Assembly: GCF_042685645.1 (NCBI RefSeq)
Contig: NZ_JBHUNX010000001.1
Location: 806,001 to 870,000, forward strand
DNA length: 64,000 bases
DNA from: Salininema proteolyticum
GTDB lineage: Bacteria; Actinomycetota; Actinomycetes; Mycobacteriales; Micromonosporaceae
Direction of reading: 5' to 3'
A program made the position numbers and the translations under genes. Below are positions 22,982-34,178 of the stretch, piece after piece. The notes under the pieces were generated by a model, which did no database searches, was not told where the DNA came from, and was given only the letters and a program-made list of their open reading frames with translations. Every line of letters begins with the position of its first letter. Positions within the stretch are counted from its first letter, which is position 1.

Positions 22982-23911
22982 GTGAGTGAATACCGAACTG
23001 AAGCCGCCTGGGGTGCCGGGGTGGCGACCATCGCGAGCGACGGCACCGTCCTCGACGTGTGGTACAAGGACCTCGGGCTCGGGCCCGTACCCGCCGACGC
23101 GAAGGCGCCGAACGTGGCCGCCGAGAACCCGACCGGCACGGTCTCCAAGGGCGTGCTCGTGTCCATCGAGTCCCTGGCCGAGGAGCCGGAGACCACCGAG
23201 GACGTCTACCTGCGCCTGCACCTGATCAGCCACCGGCACGCGATTCCGCACTCGATCAACCTGGCGGGGATCTTCGGGCTCCTGCCGAACAACGCCTGGA
23301 CCAACTTCGGCCCGGTCCCCGGCGACATGATCGACGACGCCCGCCTGCGGCTGCGCGGCGAGGGCCTTCTGCTGGAGGTCAAGTCGATCGACAAGTTCCC
23401 GCAGCTGGCGGACTACGTCATGCCCGCGGGGGTCCGCATCGCGGACACCTCCCGCGTGCGGCTGGGAGCGCACCTGTCGAGCGGCACGACGGTCATGCAC
23501 GAGGGCTTCGTGAACTTCAACGCCGGCACCCTGGGCAACTCGATGGTCGAGGGCCGCATCTCCGCGGGCGTCGTCGTCGGGGACGGCTCGGACATCGGCG
23601 GCGGCGCCTCCATCATGGGCACCCTCTCCGGCGGCGGCAAGGAGGTCGTCTCGATCGGCGAGCGCTGCCTGCTGGGCGCCAACGCCGGCATCGGCATCTC
23701 CCTGGGCGACAACTGCGTCGTGGCCGCCGGCTGCTACGTGACCGCCGGCTCCAAGGTGACCCTGCCCGACGGCGAGGTCGTCAAGGCCGCCGCCCTCTCG
23801 GGCAAGGACAACCTGCAGTTCTGGACGAACACGCAGACCGGGCGCCTGGAAGTGCGCCCGCGCAGCGGCAGCTGGGGAGAGCTCAACGAGATGCTCCACG
23901 TCGGGCAGTAG
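22982..23911 (+). CDS. dapD: Tetrahydrodipicolinate N-succinyltransferase DapD
   Basis: This 309-residue protein is of the actinobacterial DapD type. It should transfer succinate from succinyl-CoA to tetrahydrodipicolinate, the first step of the succinylase lysine/DAP branch. The N-terminal domain has the internal SHRHAIPHSINLAGIFGLLPN. The left-handed beta-helix hexapeptide repeats run from about 155 to 265 (VRLGAHLSSGTTVMHEG, GGGASIMGTLSGGGKE, then LLGANAGIGISLGDN). The GTG at 22982 fits the leaderless promoter and the family start VSEYRTEAAWG. Together with dapC and dapE here, three of the branch's enzymes are in the window. Confidence 0.95.
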   Translation: MSEYRTEAAWGAGVATIASDGTVLDVWYKDLGLGPVPADAKAPNVAAENPTGTVSKGVLVSIESLAEEPETTEDVYLRLHLISHRHAIPHSINLAGIFGLLPNNAWTNFGPVPGDMIDDARLRLRGEGLLLEVKSIDKFPQLADYVMPAGVRIADTSRVRLGAHLSSGTTVMHEGFVNFNAGTLGNSMVEGRISAGVVVGDGSDIGGGASIMGTLSGGGKEVVSIGERCLLGANAGIGISLGDNCVVAAGCYVTAGSKVTLPDGEVVKAAALSGKDNLQFWTNTQTGRLEVRPRSGSWGELNEMLHVGQ

Positions 23912-24004
23912 CACCGCGGCGTGACGGCCCTCGTGGTACCCGGGTAGGAGCCCGGACGAGGGGAGTGCCTTCCCGGGTACGATGCGCCGCGGGCCGATCC
24001 GTCC

Positions 24005-24010
24005 TAGACT
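24005..24010 (+). promoter_or_regulatory. Leaderless -10 box TAGACT for the YbjQ gene
   Basis: TAGACT followed by seven bases and ATG; this decides the start at 24018. Confidence 0.55.
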
Positions 24011-24017
24011 TCTCGGT

Positions 24018-24383
24018 ATGACGATCATCGACGACCAGGGCGGCGCGATGCCCGCCCAGGACATCATCGTGACGACCACCGAGAACGTCCCCGGCCACTC
24101 GATAGACCGGGTGTACGGCGAGGTCTTCGGGGTGACGGTCCGTTCCAGGAACTTCGTCTCCGACTTCGGCGCGGGGGTGAAGTCCATCTTCGGCGGCGAG
24201 CTGAAGGGCCTGACCAAGGCCCTGGTGGCCTCGCGCGAGCAGGCCACCGAGCGCATGATCGACAAGGCCCGGGACCTGGGTGCCAACGCCGTGGTCATGA
24301 TGCGTTTCGACGTCACCGACGCGCGCGACATCGGCACCGAGGTCTGCGCCTACGGGACGGCGGTGAGCGCCACGCCGAAGTAG
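24018..24383 (+). CDS. YbjQ/UPF0145-family protein
   Basis: This 121-residue protein matches the YbjQ family of small pentameric-type proteins: IIVTTTENVPGHSIDRVYGEVFGVTVRS in pieces, then ERMIDKARDLGANAVVMMRFD and the C-terminal GTAVSA. Function is unproven; the family is annotated as heavy-metal-binding-domain proteins. The ATG at 24018 is seven bases after TAGACT (24005-24010), a leaderless arrangement; the next in-frame ATG is ten codons later. Single gene between dapD and a strong terminator. Confidence 0.85.
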   Translation: MTIIDDQGGAMPAQDIIVTTTENVPGHSIDRVYGEVFGVTVRSRNFVSDFGAGVKSIFGGELKGLTKALVASREQATERMIDKARDLGANAVVMMRFDVTDARDIGTEVCAYGTAVSATPK

Positions 24384-24403
24384 CCACAGCGAAAGCAGTC
24401 ATG

Positions 24404-24443
24404 ACGACGAGAGGGGCGGGTTCTCACCCGCCCCTCTCGTCGT
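24404..24443. terminator. Bidirectional hairpin terminator
   Basis: A perfect 18-bp stem with a TCTC loop between the ybjQ-like gene and the convergent mrp gene. Confidence 0.85.
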
Positions 24444-24483
24444 GTTCGGTCCGGTGCGCCCGAGGCGCCGGCCGTAAGTTGTC

Positions 24484-25623
24484 TCAGCCGCCGGTCGGCG
24501 TCAGGCCGAGCTGCTTGCCCGCCAGGGACACCTTCTTCACCGCCAGCTGGTCGGCCACGGCCATGATGGCCTGGGAGGTCTCGCAGTCGGGGTCGCTGAC
24601 GACCAGCGGGACGCCCGCGTCGCCGCCCTCGCGGACGGCCGGGTCCAGCGGAATCTGTCCGAGCACGGGCACCTCGGCGCCGAGGTCGCGCGTCAGGGTC
24701 TTGGAGACCTGCTCGCCGCCGCCGGAGCCGAAGGGCTCCATGGTCGATCCGTCGGGCAGGCGCATCCAGGACATGTTCTCGATGACGCCGGCGATCTTCT
24801 GGTGGGTCTGCGAGACGATCGCGCCGGCGCGCTCGGCCACCTCGGCGGCGGCCTGCTGCGGCGTGGTCGCGAGGACCAGCTCGGCGCTCGGCAGCAGCTG
24901 CGCGACGGAGATGGCGATGTCGCCGGTCCCCGGGGGCAGGTCCAGCAGGAGAACGTCCAGCTCGCCCCAGTAGACGTCGGCGAGGAACTGCTGCAGCGCG
25001 CGGTGCAGCATGGGTCCGCGCCAGACCACGGCGGTGTTGCCGGGCGTGAACATGCCGATGGAGATGACCTTCATGCCGTGCGCGGTCGGGGGCATGATCA
25101 TGTCCTCGACCTGCGTGGGGGCCTGGTCGGCGCCCATCATGCGGGGGATGGAGTGGCCGTAGATGTCGCAGTCGGCGACGCCCACGGTCAGGCCCTTGGC
25201 CGACAGCGCGGCGGCCAGGTTGACCGTCAGGGAGGACTTGCCGACGCCGCCCTTGCCGGAGGCGACCGCGAAGACCTTGGTCCGGTTGGTCGGCTCGTTG
25301 AACGGGATGACCGGCTCGGGGGCGGCCGGTCCGCGCAGGTTCTGCTGCAGCTCGCGGCGCTGCTCGTCGGTCATGACGCCGAACTCGACCGTCGCCTCTT
25401 CGATACCGCCGACGCGCATGGCGGCCTCCCGCACGTCCTTCGTCAGGGTGTCGCGCAGGGGACAGGCGGCCACGGTCAGGAGGATCTTGACGGTGGCTTG
25501 GGAGCCGGCCACGTCGATGGACTCCACCATCCCCAGCTCAGTGATAGGACGGCGGATCTCGGGGTCGTCGACCGTCGCCAGCTCGGCGCGGATCGCAGCA
25601 ATAACATCGGCGGTATCTGACAT
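24484..25623 (-). CDS. mrp: Mrp/NBP35-family Fe-S cluster carrier ATPase
   Basis: This 379-residue protein has an N-terminal MIP18-like domain (about 5-85: IRAELATVDDPEIRRPITELG) joined to a ParA-like ATPase. That domain carries the deviant Walker A ASGKGGVGKSS (about 125-135), VADCDIYGHSIPRMMG, and LLLDLPPGTGD with Walker B. Mrp proteins carry or insert Fe-S clusters. The usual C-terminal CxxC metal motif is not evident, as in many actinobacterial Mrp proteins. TAGGAT seven bases before the ATG at 25623 indicates a leaderless start; an in-frame ATG three codons upstream overlaps that spacer and is less likely. Confidence 0.92.
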   Translation of the reverse strand: MSDTADVIAAIRAELATVDDPEIRRPITELGMVESIDVAGSQATVKILLTVAACPLRDTLTKDVREAAMRVGGIEEATVEFGVMTDEQRRELQQNLRGPAAPEPVIPFNEPTNRTKVFAVASGKGGVGKSSLTVNLAAALSAKGLTVGVADCDIYGHSIPRMMGADQAPTQVEDMIMPPTAHGMKVISIGMFTPGNTAVVWRGPMLHRALQQFLADVYWGELDVLLLDLPPGTGDIAISVAQLLPSAELVLATTPQQAAAEVAERAGAIVSQTHQKIAGVIENMSWMRLPDGSTMEPFGSGGGEQVSKTLTRDLGAEVPVLGQIPLDPAVREGGDAGVPLVVSDPDCETSQAIMAVADQLAVKKVSLAGKQLGLTPTGG

Positions 25624-25630
25624 GATTCCC

Positions 25631-25636
25631 ATCCTA
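25631..25636 (-). promoter_or_regulatory. Leaderless -10 box TAGGAT for mrp
   Basis: On the minus strand TAGGAT-N7-ATG. It chooses the start at 25623 over the ATG at 25632. The stretch 25637-25874 holds no gene that I can support. Confidence 0.55.
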
Positions 25637-25874
25637 ACTCGCAGGACCGCGACGCGGCCGCTGTGAGAATTCGGGAGTGACGTCTCCTCACCGGCGGAAT
25701 AGGCGGGGCCCGCCGCCTGTTCGCGGTCCGGGGCGGCGTGCGGGTCCCGGCAGAGCGCATTGCGCGTTCAGCGGCGGCGCGCGGGGCGGGACACCGCGGT
25801 TCCGTACCGCCCGGCTCGCCGCCCCGAGACGTTGACGCGTCCGGCCGCGGGCATGGCGGGCACCGACGCCTCCG

Positions 25875-26477
25875 CTACGCGGGCTCTGCGAAGGACTCGG
25901 CGGTGTACAGCTCGGCGACCAGACCCTCCGGCCACGGCCAGCGCTCCGGGACCATGCCCTCGGGCCGCTCCCAGCCGCCCTTCTCCAGCAGCGCACGGAC
26001 GAAATGCGCCGGGTCCGGCAGGTTCCCCCACACCGACGGCAGGAACGTGGAGCGCCTTCCGTCGGAACTCAGCAGCACGCCGTCCACCCCGGGCCGCAGC
26101 ATCGGCACCAGCTCGCCGAACGACTCGGCCCCGGAGGGCTTGAGCGGCGACAGCACGGAGACGCTGATCCTCAGGTCGCCCAGCTCGCCGGCCTCTACCG
26201 GCGGCAGGCGCGGGTCGCGCGCGGCGGAGCGGGCGTTGTGCACGACGTCGTTCGCCAGCGGGCGCCGCGGCCACAGCGAGCCGATGCAGCCCCGCAGCTT
26301 CCCGTCGCGGTCCTTCACCGTCACGAACACCGCGCCCGGTTCGGTCAGCGCGCCGTAGTCCTCTTCGTCCACGCACGAGGCGATCAGCTCCGCCGGGGGA
26401 GCGGGATGGGGGTCGAAGCCCGTCTCCACCGCCCTGCGGGCCAGACGAACCACCAGAAATCCGAAATCACGTCCCAT
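25875..26477 (-). CDS. AMMECR1-domain protein (AmmeMemoRadiSam system protein A-like)
   Basis: This 200-residue protein has the AMMECR1 hallmark LRGCIGSL near residue 62, preceded by AVFVTVKDRDGK. Later motifs are NDVVHNARSAARDPRLPPV and VDGVLLSSDGRRSTFLPSVW. AMMECR1 proteins occur with Memo and radical-SAM partners in many prokaryotes; neither partner is next to it here, so it appears to be alone. The biochemical role is unknown. The ATG at 26477 gives the expected family start (MGRDFGFL). Divergent from the SDR gene with 80 bases between starts. Confidence 0.87.
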   Translation of the reverse strand: MGRDFGFLVVRLARRAVETGFDPHPAPPAELIASCVDEEDYGALTEPGAVFVTVKDRDGKLRGCIGSLWPRRPLANDVVHNARSAARDPRLPPVEAGELGDLRISVSVLSPLKPSGAESFGELVPMLRPGVDGVLLSSDGRRSTFLPSVWGNLPDPAHFVRALLEKGGWERPEGMVPERWPWPEGLVAELYTAESFAEPA

Positions 26478-26557
26478 ACTTCGATCTTCGCAGAAACCGC
26501 CCCGATTCACCCCCTCGGTGGTTTAGTTTGTCGTCCGCGTGTGACAGACTGATGCGC

Positions 26558-27436
26558 ATGAGCAGTCCACGGGCACAGTCACGGAACGAGGGCGGCGAGG
26601 TTCCGGGGGTCATCACGCTCCCGGTCGGAGGAGCCGCGGCCGATCGGGGGCCGGACGAGGGCGTCCAGGCCGGAGCGAGGCTGCTGGAGCTGGACTCGCT
26701 GATAGGCAAGACCGCCTTGGTGACGGGAGCTGGAGCCGAGGACGGCATCGGCATGGCCGTCGCCACCCGCCTGCGCCTGGCCGGCGCGCGCATCGCGATC
26801 GTCTCCACCACCAAGCGCATCCACGAGCGCGCCGACGAGATCGACGCCGTCGGATTCGTCGCCGACCTGACCGACGAGGCCGAGGTGGAGGGCCTGGGCG
26901 ACGCGGTCGTCGAGACCTTCGGCGACGTGGACATCGTCGTCAACAACGCCGGCATGACCTCCAAGACCTCCCCGGCCGTCACCCGGCCGGTGGCACAGCT
27001 GTCCTTCGAGGACTGGGAGCGCGAGATCGCGCGGAATCTGCACTCGGCCTTCCTGGTGAGCCGCTTCTTCACTGGAGCGATGACCGAGGCCGGATGGGGG
27101 CGCATCGTCAACATCGCCGCCACGGCCGGAAACGTCAGCGCCATACCCGCCGAGGCCGCCTACGCGGCGGCGAAGGCCGGAGTGGCCGGGCTCACCCGCG
27201 CGCTCGCGACGGAGGTCGTGGCCGACGGGGTGACGGTCAACGCCGTCGCGCCGGGGCTGGTGCGCACCGGCTCGTCCACCGTTCCGGAACTGCGTCGCAG
27301 CGTGGACTCGCCGATGGGGCGGCCCGGATCCCCTGAGGAAGTCGCGGCGGCCGTGGGGTTCTTCTGCAGCCCCGGGGCCTCGTACGTCACCGGGCAGACG
27401 CTCGTGGTCGACGGCGGCAACTCCGTCCGCGGCTGA
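26558..27436 (+). CDS. Short-chain dehydrogenase/reductase with N-terminal extension
   Basis: This 292-residue SDR has, after an unusual 45-residue charged N-terminal extension, the NAD(P) loop TGAGAEDGIGMAVA, then NNAG (VVNNAGMTS) and a serine block (VNIAATAGN). It also keeps the catalytic YAAAK (AAYAAAKAGVAGL) and the exit motif NAVAPGLVRTG, and ends VTGQTLVVDGGNSVRG. All catalytic residues are present, so it should be an active oxidoreductase (FabG-like); the substrate is unknown. CAGACT seven bases before ATG 26558 supports that start; ATG 26552 is two codons upstream in the same frame. Confidence 0.88.
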   Translation: MSSPRAQSRNEGGEVPGVITLPVGGAAADRGPDEGVQAGARLLELDSLIGKTALVTGAGAEDGIGMAVATRLRLAGARIAIVSTTKRIHERADEIDAVGFVADLTDEAEVEGLGDAVVETFGDVDIVVNNAGMTSKTSPAVTRPVAQLSFEDWEREIARNLHSAFLVSRFFTGAMTEAGWGRIVNIAATAGNVSAIPAEAAYAAAKAGVAGLTRALATEVVADGVTVNAVAPGLVRTGSSTVPELRRSVDSPMGRPGSPEEVAAAVGFFCSPGASYVTGQTLVVDGGNSVRG

Positions 27437-27549
27437 GCGCCCCGATTCCTTTGCTACAGTGACGTTCGCAACAGGCGGAAACCGCCCGGCCCCGTGACCA
27501 GTCCAAGGGGCGGCGGGTCGATCCGACGGCCGCTCGCGTCGGCGGGCGC

Positions 27550-27589
27550 CCATAACCGGGGCCGCGAACCGATCGTTCTCCGGTTATGG
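27550..27589. promoter_or_regulatory. Perfect 10-bp inverted repeat upstream of the VKOR gene
   Basis: CCATAACCGG (27550-27559) and CCGGTTATGG (27580-27589) flank a 20-base spacer, so arm centres are 30 bp (about three turns) apart. A TACAGT box at 27455-27460 could start a transcript containing both arms. It may be an operator or an mRNA stem. Confidence 0.5.
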
Positions 27590-27654
27590 ACACGCAGACA
27601 GGCGACCGCGGCATGCCGGGAGACCGCCGGGCGCCGACTCACTGGGAGTCGGCC

Positions 27655-28365
27655 ATGGACAGCGAAGGGATGACCGCCGTGACGCAGAGCGAGGGCGAGC
27701 ACGACCGCATCGCGCCCCAGGACGACCGAACGCCCCGGACGACGATGACCGCGAAGGACACCGCGGGCAGGCGCGGCATGCGCTGGCCCGTCAAGGGCCA
27801 GGCCACCGCCGGCTGGGTGATCCTGTTCGGCGGCCTCCTCGGGCTCTTCGGCTCCTTCAGCCTCCTCTACGAGAAGTTCGCCAAGCTCAGCGACCCGAAC
27901 CACACCATCAGCTGCGACATCAACCCGTGGATCTCCTGCGGCTCGGTCATGGAGACCCCGCAGGCGGCGCTCTTCGGCTTCCCCAACCCGTTCATCGGGA
28001 TGGCGGCCTTCCCGATGGTCGTCCTCATGGGCGTCCTGCTCGCCGCGAGGGTGAGGCTCCCCCGCTTCGTGGTGCTCCTGTTCAACCTCGGCACCCTCGG
28101 CGGCCTGGTCTTCATCGGCTGGCTCATCTACCAGACCACCTTCAACATCGGCATCCTCTGCCCCTACTGCATGGTCGTCTGGGCGGGCGTCATCCCCGTC
28201 TTCTGGTTCTCCACGGTCCACAGCCTCCGCTCGGGCGCGATCCCGATCGGAGAGGGCTGGCGCGGCGCCGTGGACGACCTCCTCAAGGCCCACTGGATCG
28301 GCCTGGTGATCCTCTACCTGATCCCGGCGGTGCTGGTCTTCGCGACCTTCTCCGACAAGTTCTAG
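27655..28365 (+). CDS. Vitamin K epoxide reductase (VKOR) family membrane protein
   Basis: This 236-residue protein has four to five membrane helices. It carries the VKOR loop cysteines in CDINPWISCGSVMETPQA (about residues 86-95), the serine/asparagine region FGFPNPFIGMAAFP and the redox-active CPYC (about 169-172). Bacterial VKOR re-oxidises DsbA-like thiol oxidases so that exported proteins gain disulfides, using quinone as acceptor. No thioredoxin-fold partner is adjacent. The ATG at 27655 has GGGAG eight bases upstream; in-frame ATGs at 27586 and 27613 would add a non-conserved hydrophilic leader. A perfect terminator follows. Confidence 0.9.
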   Translation: MDSEGMTAVTQSEGEHDRIAPQDDRTPRTTMTAKDTAGRRGMRWPVKGQATAGWVILFGGLLGLFGSFSLLYEKFAKLSDPNHTISCDINPWISCGSVMETPQAALFGFPNPFIGMAAFPMVVLMGVLLAARVRLPRFVVLLFNLGTLGGLVFIGWLIYQTTFNIGILCPYCMVVWAGVIPVFWFSTVHSLRSGAIPIGEGWRGAVDDLLKAHWIGLVILYLIPAVLVFATFSDKF

Positions 28366-28412
28366 GCGGCGCCGCCCGACCGGCGCCCTCAATCCCGAAC
28401 TCCCGACCGTTC

Positions 28413-28462
28413 GAAAAGGACCGCCGGGCCGCGTCACGCGACGCGGCCCGGCGGTCCTTTTC
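28413..28462. terminator. Very strong bidirectional hairpin terminator
   Basis: A perfect 23-bp stem beginning GAAAAGGACC and ending in TTTTC, with an ACGC loop, lies between the VKOR gene and the convergent APS kinase gene. A/T ends on both sides make it an intrinsic terminator in both directions. Confidence 0.9.
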
Positions 28463-28466
28463 ACCG

Positions 28467-30047
28467 TCATTCCAGGGCGAACCCGGAGGACTCCATCCAA
28501 CCGCGGTCGGTGAGGTACTCCAGCACCTGCTCGATGGCCTCGCCAATGGTGATGTCGCTCGTGTCGATCCGCAGGTCGGCGTTGCCCGGCACCTCGTAGG
28601 GGTCGGAGACCCCGGTGAACTCCCGGATCTTCCCGGCGCGCGCCTTCGCGTACAGCCCCTTGCGGTCCCGCGCCTCGCACACCTCCAGCGGCGTGTTCAC
28701 GTGGACGAGGAGGAAGTCCGCCCCGGCCGAGCCGGCCATCGCCCGCACCGCCTCGCGGTCCTCCTCGTAGGGCGCGATCGGGGCCGCGAGCGCGATCCCG
28801 CCGTGGCGCCCGATCTCGGAGGCCACGAACCCGATCCGGCGGATGTTCATCGACCGGTCGGCCTTGGAGAAGCCCAGCCCGGCCGAGAGGTGGCGGCGGA
28901 CTATGTCGCCGTCCAGCAGGGTCACGGTGCGTTCGCCGTCCTCGCTGAGGACCTCGTGGACGCCGCGTGAGATCGTCGACTTGCCCGAGCCGGACAGGCC
29001 GGTGAACATGACGACGAGGCCGCGCTCGGCCCGGGGCGGCTTGGCGCGGCGCAGCTCGGCGGCGACGGCCGGGGGAGTGAACCACTCCGGCAGCTCGAAT
29101 CCGCGCGCGAGCGTGTCGGCGACCTCGGCGTCGGACAGTCCCTTCTTGCGGAAGGGCGGGTCGATGTCCTCGACGGCCCGCCACTGGCCGTCGCGCTGGT
29201 CGTAGGCCAGCTCGCGCGGCAGGACGGCGCGGATACCCTCGCCCCCGCCGACGAACTCCGGCCCGGTCATGATGTGCGTGGCGCCGTAGGCGCGTGCGAC
29301 GCGCGCGGCGAGGAGGCCGTCCTGGACGGTGTGGCCGCGCCGGGCGAGGGGGATCGACAGGATCGTGGCGGCAGGGAGGCGGTCGCGGGCGGCCAGGACG
29401 CTGCGCACCAGGGACGGGGTCGGCAGGGACATGTCGCCGCTGCCGGAGGTCTCCGACGCGGTGGGGATCATGACCAGCAGGTGGGCGCCGAGCTGGCGCG
29501 CGGCGCGCGAGAGCTGGGCCAGTTCCGGCCGGTGCAGCGGCTTCTCGGCGATGGCGGCCAGGACGCGCGAGGACGTGTAGGTCTCCTTCGCCTGCTCGGG
29601 GGTGGAGCGCAGGCCGATGAACACACCGTGGGCGCCGTCGCCGAAGCGCCTCAGGCTCCCGCCCAGGCGCACCTTGGCCGCGGCCCCCTCGGGGACGGCG
29701 ACGGGAGTGGCGTCCTCGACCCGCATGACGGCCACCGGCGCGCCCTCGGAGTCGGCCAGCTGCAGGAAACGTGCCTCCTCGGGCTGCTCCTCCAGCTCGT
29801 CGGCGACCTCGCCGGGCACGTCCAGCACGATGGGGACGGGCCAGGAGACGGCCTCGGAGCCGGAGGCGCGCGAGGCGGGAAGGAATCCGGTCCTCGTGAC
29901 CTCCTCGGCCTCCGCCGCGGTCATGAACCCGGTCAACGGGGCGTAGGCACCGGTCAGGAGGAGCTCTATGTCGGCCAGCTCGTCCGCGCCCGGGGTATGG
30001 GCGGGAGCGTCGGCGTAGTCCTCGGCGCTGTCGGGCCACTCTGGCAT
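28467..30047 (-). CDS. cysC: APS kinase fused to a degenerate ATP-sulfurylase domain
   Basis: This 526-residue protein has two halves. The C-terminal APS kinase (about 335-510) has Walker A GLSGSGKST, LLDGDIVRRHLSAGLGFSKADR and ARAGKIREFTGVSDPYE, so it should phosphorylate adenylylsulfate to PAPS. The N-terminal half has the ATP-sulfurylase outline (PLTGFM near 38; PVPIVLDV). However, the catalytic HxxH appears as PLHRPELAQL near 172 and the GRDHAG loop as GPEFVGGG near 262, so sulfurylase activity looks lost. The ATG at 30047 has AAAGGGA upstream. The kinase call is confident; the role of the first half is open. Confidence 0.85.
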   Translation of the reverse strand: MPEWPDSAEDYADAPAHTPGADELADIELLLTGAYAPLTGFMTAAEAEEVTRTGFLPASRASGSEAVSWPVPIVLDVPGEVADELEEQPEEARFLQLADSEGAPVAVMRVEDATPVAVPEGAAAKVRLGGSLRRFGDGAHGVFIGLRSTPEQAKETYTSSRVLAAIAEKPLHRPELAQLSRAARQLGAHLLVMIPTASETSGSGDMSLPTPSLVRSVLAARDRLPAATILSIPLARRGHTVQDGLLAARVARAYGATHIMTGPEFVGGGEGIRAVLPRELAYDQRDGQWRAVEDIDPPFRKKGLSDAEVADTLARGFELPEWFTPPAVAAELRRAKPPRAERGLVVMFTGLSGSGKSTISRGVHEVLSEDGERTVTLLDGDIVRRHLSAGLGFSKADRSMNIRRIGFVASEIGRHGGIALAAPIAPYEEDREAVRAMAGSAGADFLLVHVNTPLEVCEARDRKGLYAKARAGKIREFTGVSDPYEVPGNADLRIDTSDITIGEAIEQVLEYLTDRGWMESSGFALE

Positions 30048-30392
30048 CTGGGTCCCTTTCTGGCGGGGCGTCTAGTGGTGTGCTGTCTACAGGATAGGGC
30101 AAACGGCACAAAGACGTCACCGCAGCTGACCGGCGGGAACGAGACGGATCTTCGCGCCCGTGCCCTGGGCGCGCGGACCGTCCGGGGCCCGTGGTTCCAG
30201 CATGCGGAACAGGTTGGCCGCCCGGAGTCCGAGGCATGCGTTACAGTGTGTTCGGAAACAACGTATAACCAGCCCACAACGTCGTCGGCGAGTGTTCCCC
30301 CGTGTTCCGCGTTCCACGGTGGCCCCAGCCGGGCTGAACCCATGGACGGACACCAAGCAGTACAGGCCCAACGTCCTCTACCGGAGTAAGCC
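30048..30392. other. Intergenic region between cysC-like gene and ppc
   Basis: No supported gene lies in this 345-base divergent region. TACAGT near 30242-30247 could be a -10 box for ppc with a leader of about 140 bases. On the other strand, promoter-like A/T-richer bases lie just upstream of the APS kinase gene. Confidence 0.4.
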
Positions 30393-33143
<2,751 letters not shown>

Positions 33144-33314
33144 GCCCTCTCTCCAAGCGACCTCCGGGCCGCGGGCGCCGGAGCGCCCGCAGCCCGGAGC
33201 GCGTCTGGGACCGGGCTATGGCGCGGGCCGGACTCAGGGACCGCTCGGTCCGGCTTTCGAGCGGACCGGGCCGCGGTCGTCGCGCTCGGCGCGGACACAT
33301 GTCCGAGCGCGCAT

Positions 33315-33320
33315 TAGACT
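33315..33320 (+). promoter_or_regulatory. Leaderless -10 box TAGACT for recO
   Basis: TAGACT-N6-ATG. A GGAGG at 33321-33325 is only one base from the ATG, too close to serve as a ribosome-binding site. Confidence 0.5.
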
Positions 33321-33326
33321 GGAGGC

Positions 33327-34082
33327 ATGGCCCTGGGTTCCCGCCGACTGCTCCGCGACGACGCTCTCGTGCTCCGCTCCTACAAACTGGGCGAGGCCGA
33401 CATGATCGTGTCGTTCTTCGGCCGCGAGATGGGCCGGTTCCGGGCCGTGGCCAAGGGCCTGCGCCGGACCAGCTCCAAGTTCGGCTCGCGGCTGGCGCCC
33501 TTCAACCACGTGGACCTCCAGCTCATCGAGGGCCGCGGCGACCTCCACACCGTCAGCCAGGCCGTCGGGGTGCGGCTCAACAGCGGTGCCATCAGCGAGC
33601 GCTGGGAGGGCTACACCGTCGCCTGCGTGGTCTCCGAGGCGACCGAGCGGCTCGTCCCCGAGGACGGCCAGGCCGACCTGGACGTCTTCCAGCTCGCCGT
33701 CGGGGCGGTGCGGGCCCTGTCGGAGACGGACATCCACCCGCCCCTGATCCGCGACTCCTACCTGCTGCGCGGCATGCGCGCGGCCGGCTGGGCGCCGTCG
33801 CTCGGCGAGTGCGCCGTCTGCGGCCTGGAGGGCGACCACCGGGCCTTCGCGGTCGCCGCCGGCGGTTCGGTCTGCGACGACTGCCGCCCCGGCCAGGCCG
33901 TCATCCCCACGCCCGGCGCGCATGTGCTCATGCGCTCGCTCGACGACGGCGACTGGCGCACGGCCCACCGCTCGACCCCCTCCGAACGGCGCGAGGTGGC
34001 CGGACTGGTGGCGGCGCACTTCCAGTGGCACTCGCAGAGGCAGCTGAGCACACTCCGGTACGTGCAGCCCGCGCCGGGTTAG
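33327..34082 (+). CDS. recO: DNA repair protein RecO
   Basis: This 251-residue protein has an N-terminal OB-fold (LVLRSYKLGEADMIVSFFGREMG and FRAVAKGLRR). A helical domain follows, then a zinc finger with CAVCG (near 164) and CDDC (near 187), and a C-terminal helix. RecO loads RecA onto SSB-coated single-stranded DNA together with RecR in gap repair. In many actinobacteria recO is directly followed by uppS; here 4.6 kb of other genes separates the two. Start and length fit the family. Confidence 0.93.
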   Translation: MALGSRRLLRDDALVLRSYKLGEADMIVSFFGREMGRFRAVAKGLRRTSSKFGSRLAPFNHVDLQLIEGRGDLHTVSQAVGVRLNSGAISERWEGYTVACVVSEATERLVPEDGQADLDVFQLAVGAVRALSETDIHPPLIRDSYLLRGMRAAGWAPSLGECAVCGLEGDHRAFAVAAGGSVCDDCRPGQAVIPTPGAHVLMRSLDDGDWRTAHRSTPSERREVAGLVAAHFQWHSQRQLSTLRYVQPAPG

Positions 34083-34178
34083 CCGCGGATACCACCTTCT
34101 GGGCGCGCGGTTCCCAGCTCCCAGTACGGTCTCCGAGCTGTACGGGCCGGGGCCGTGCGGTCTCTTTAGCATGGCGCC

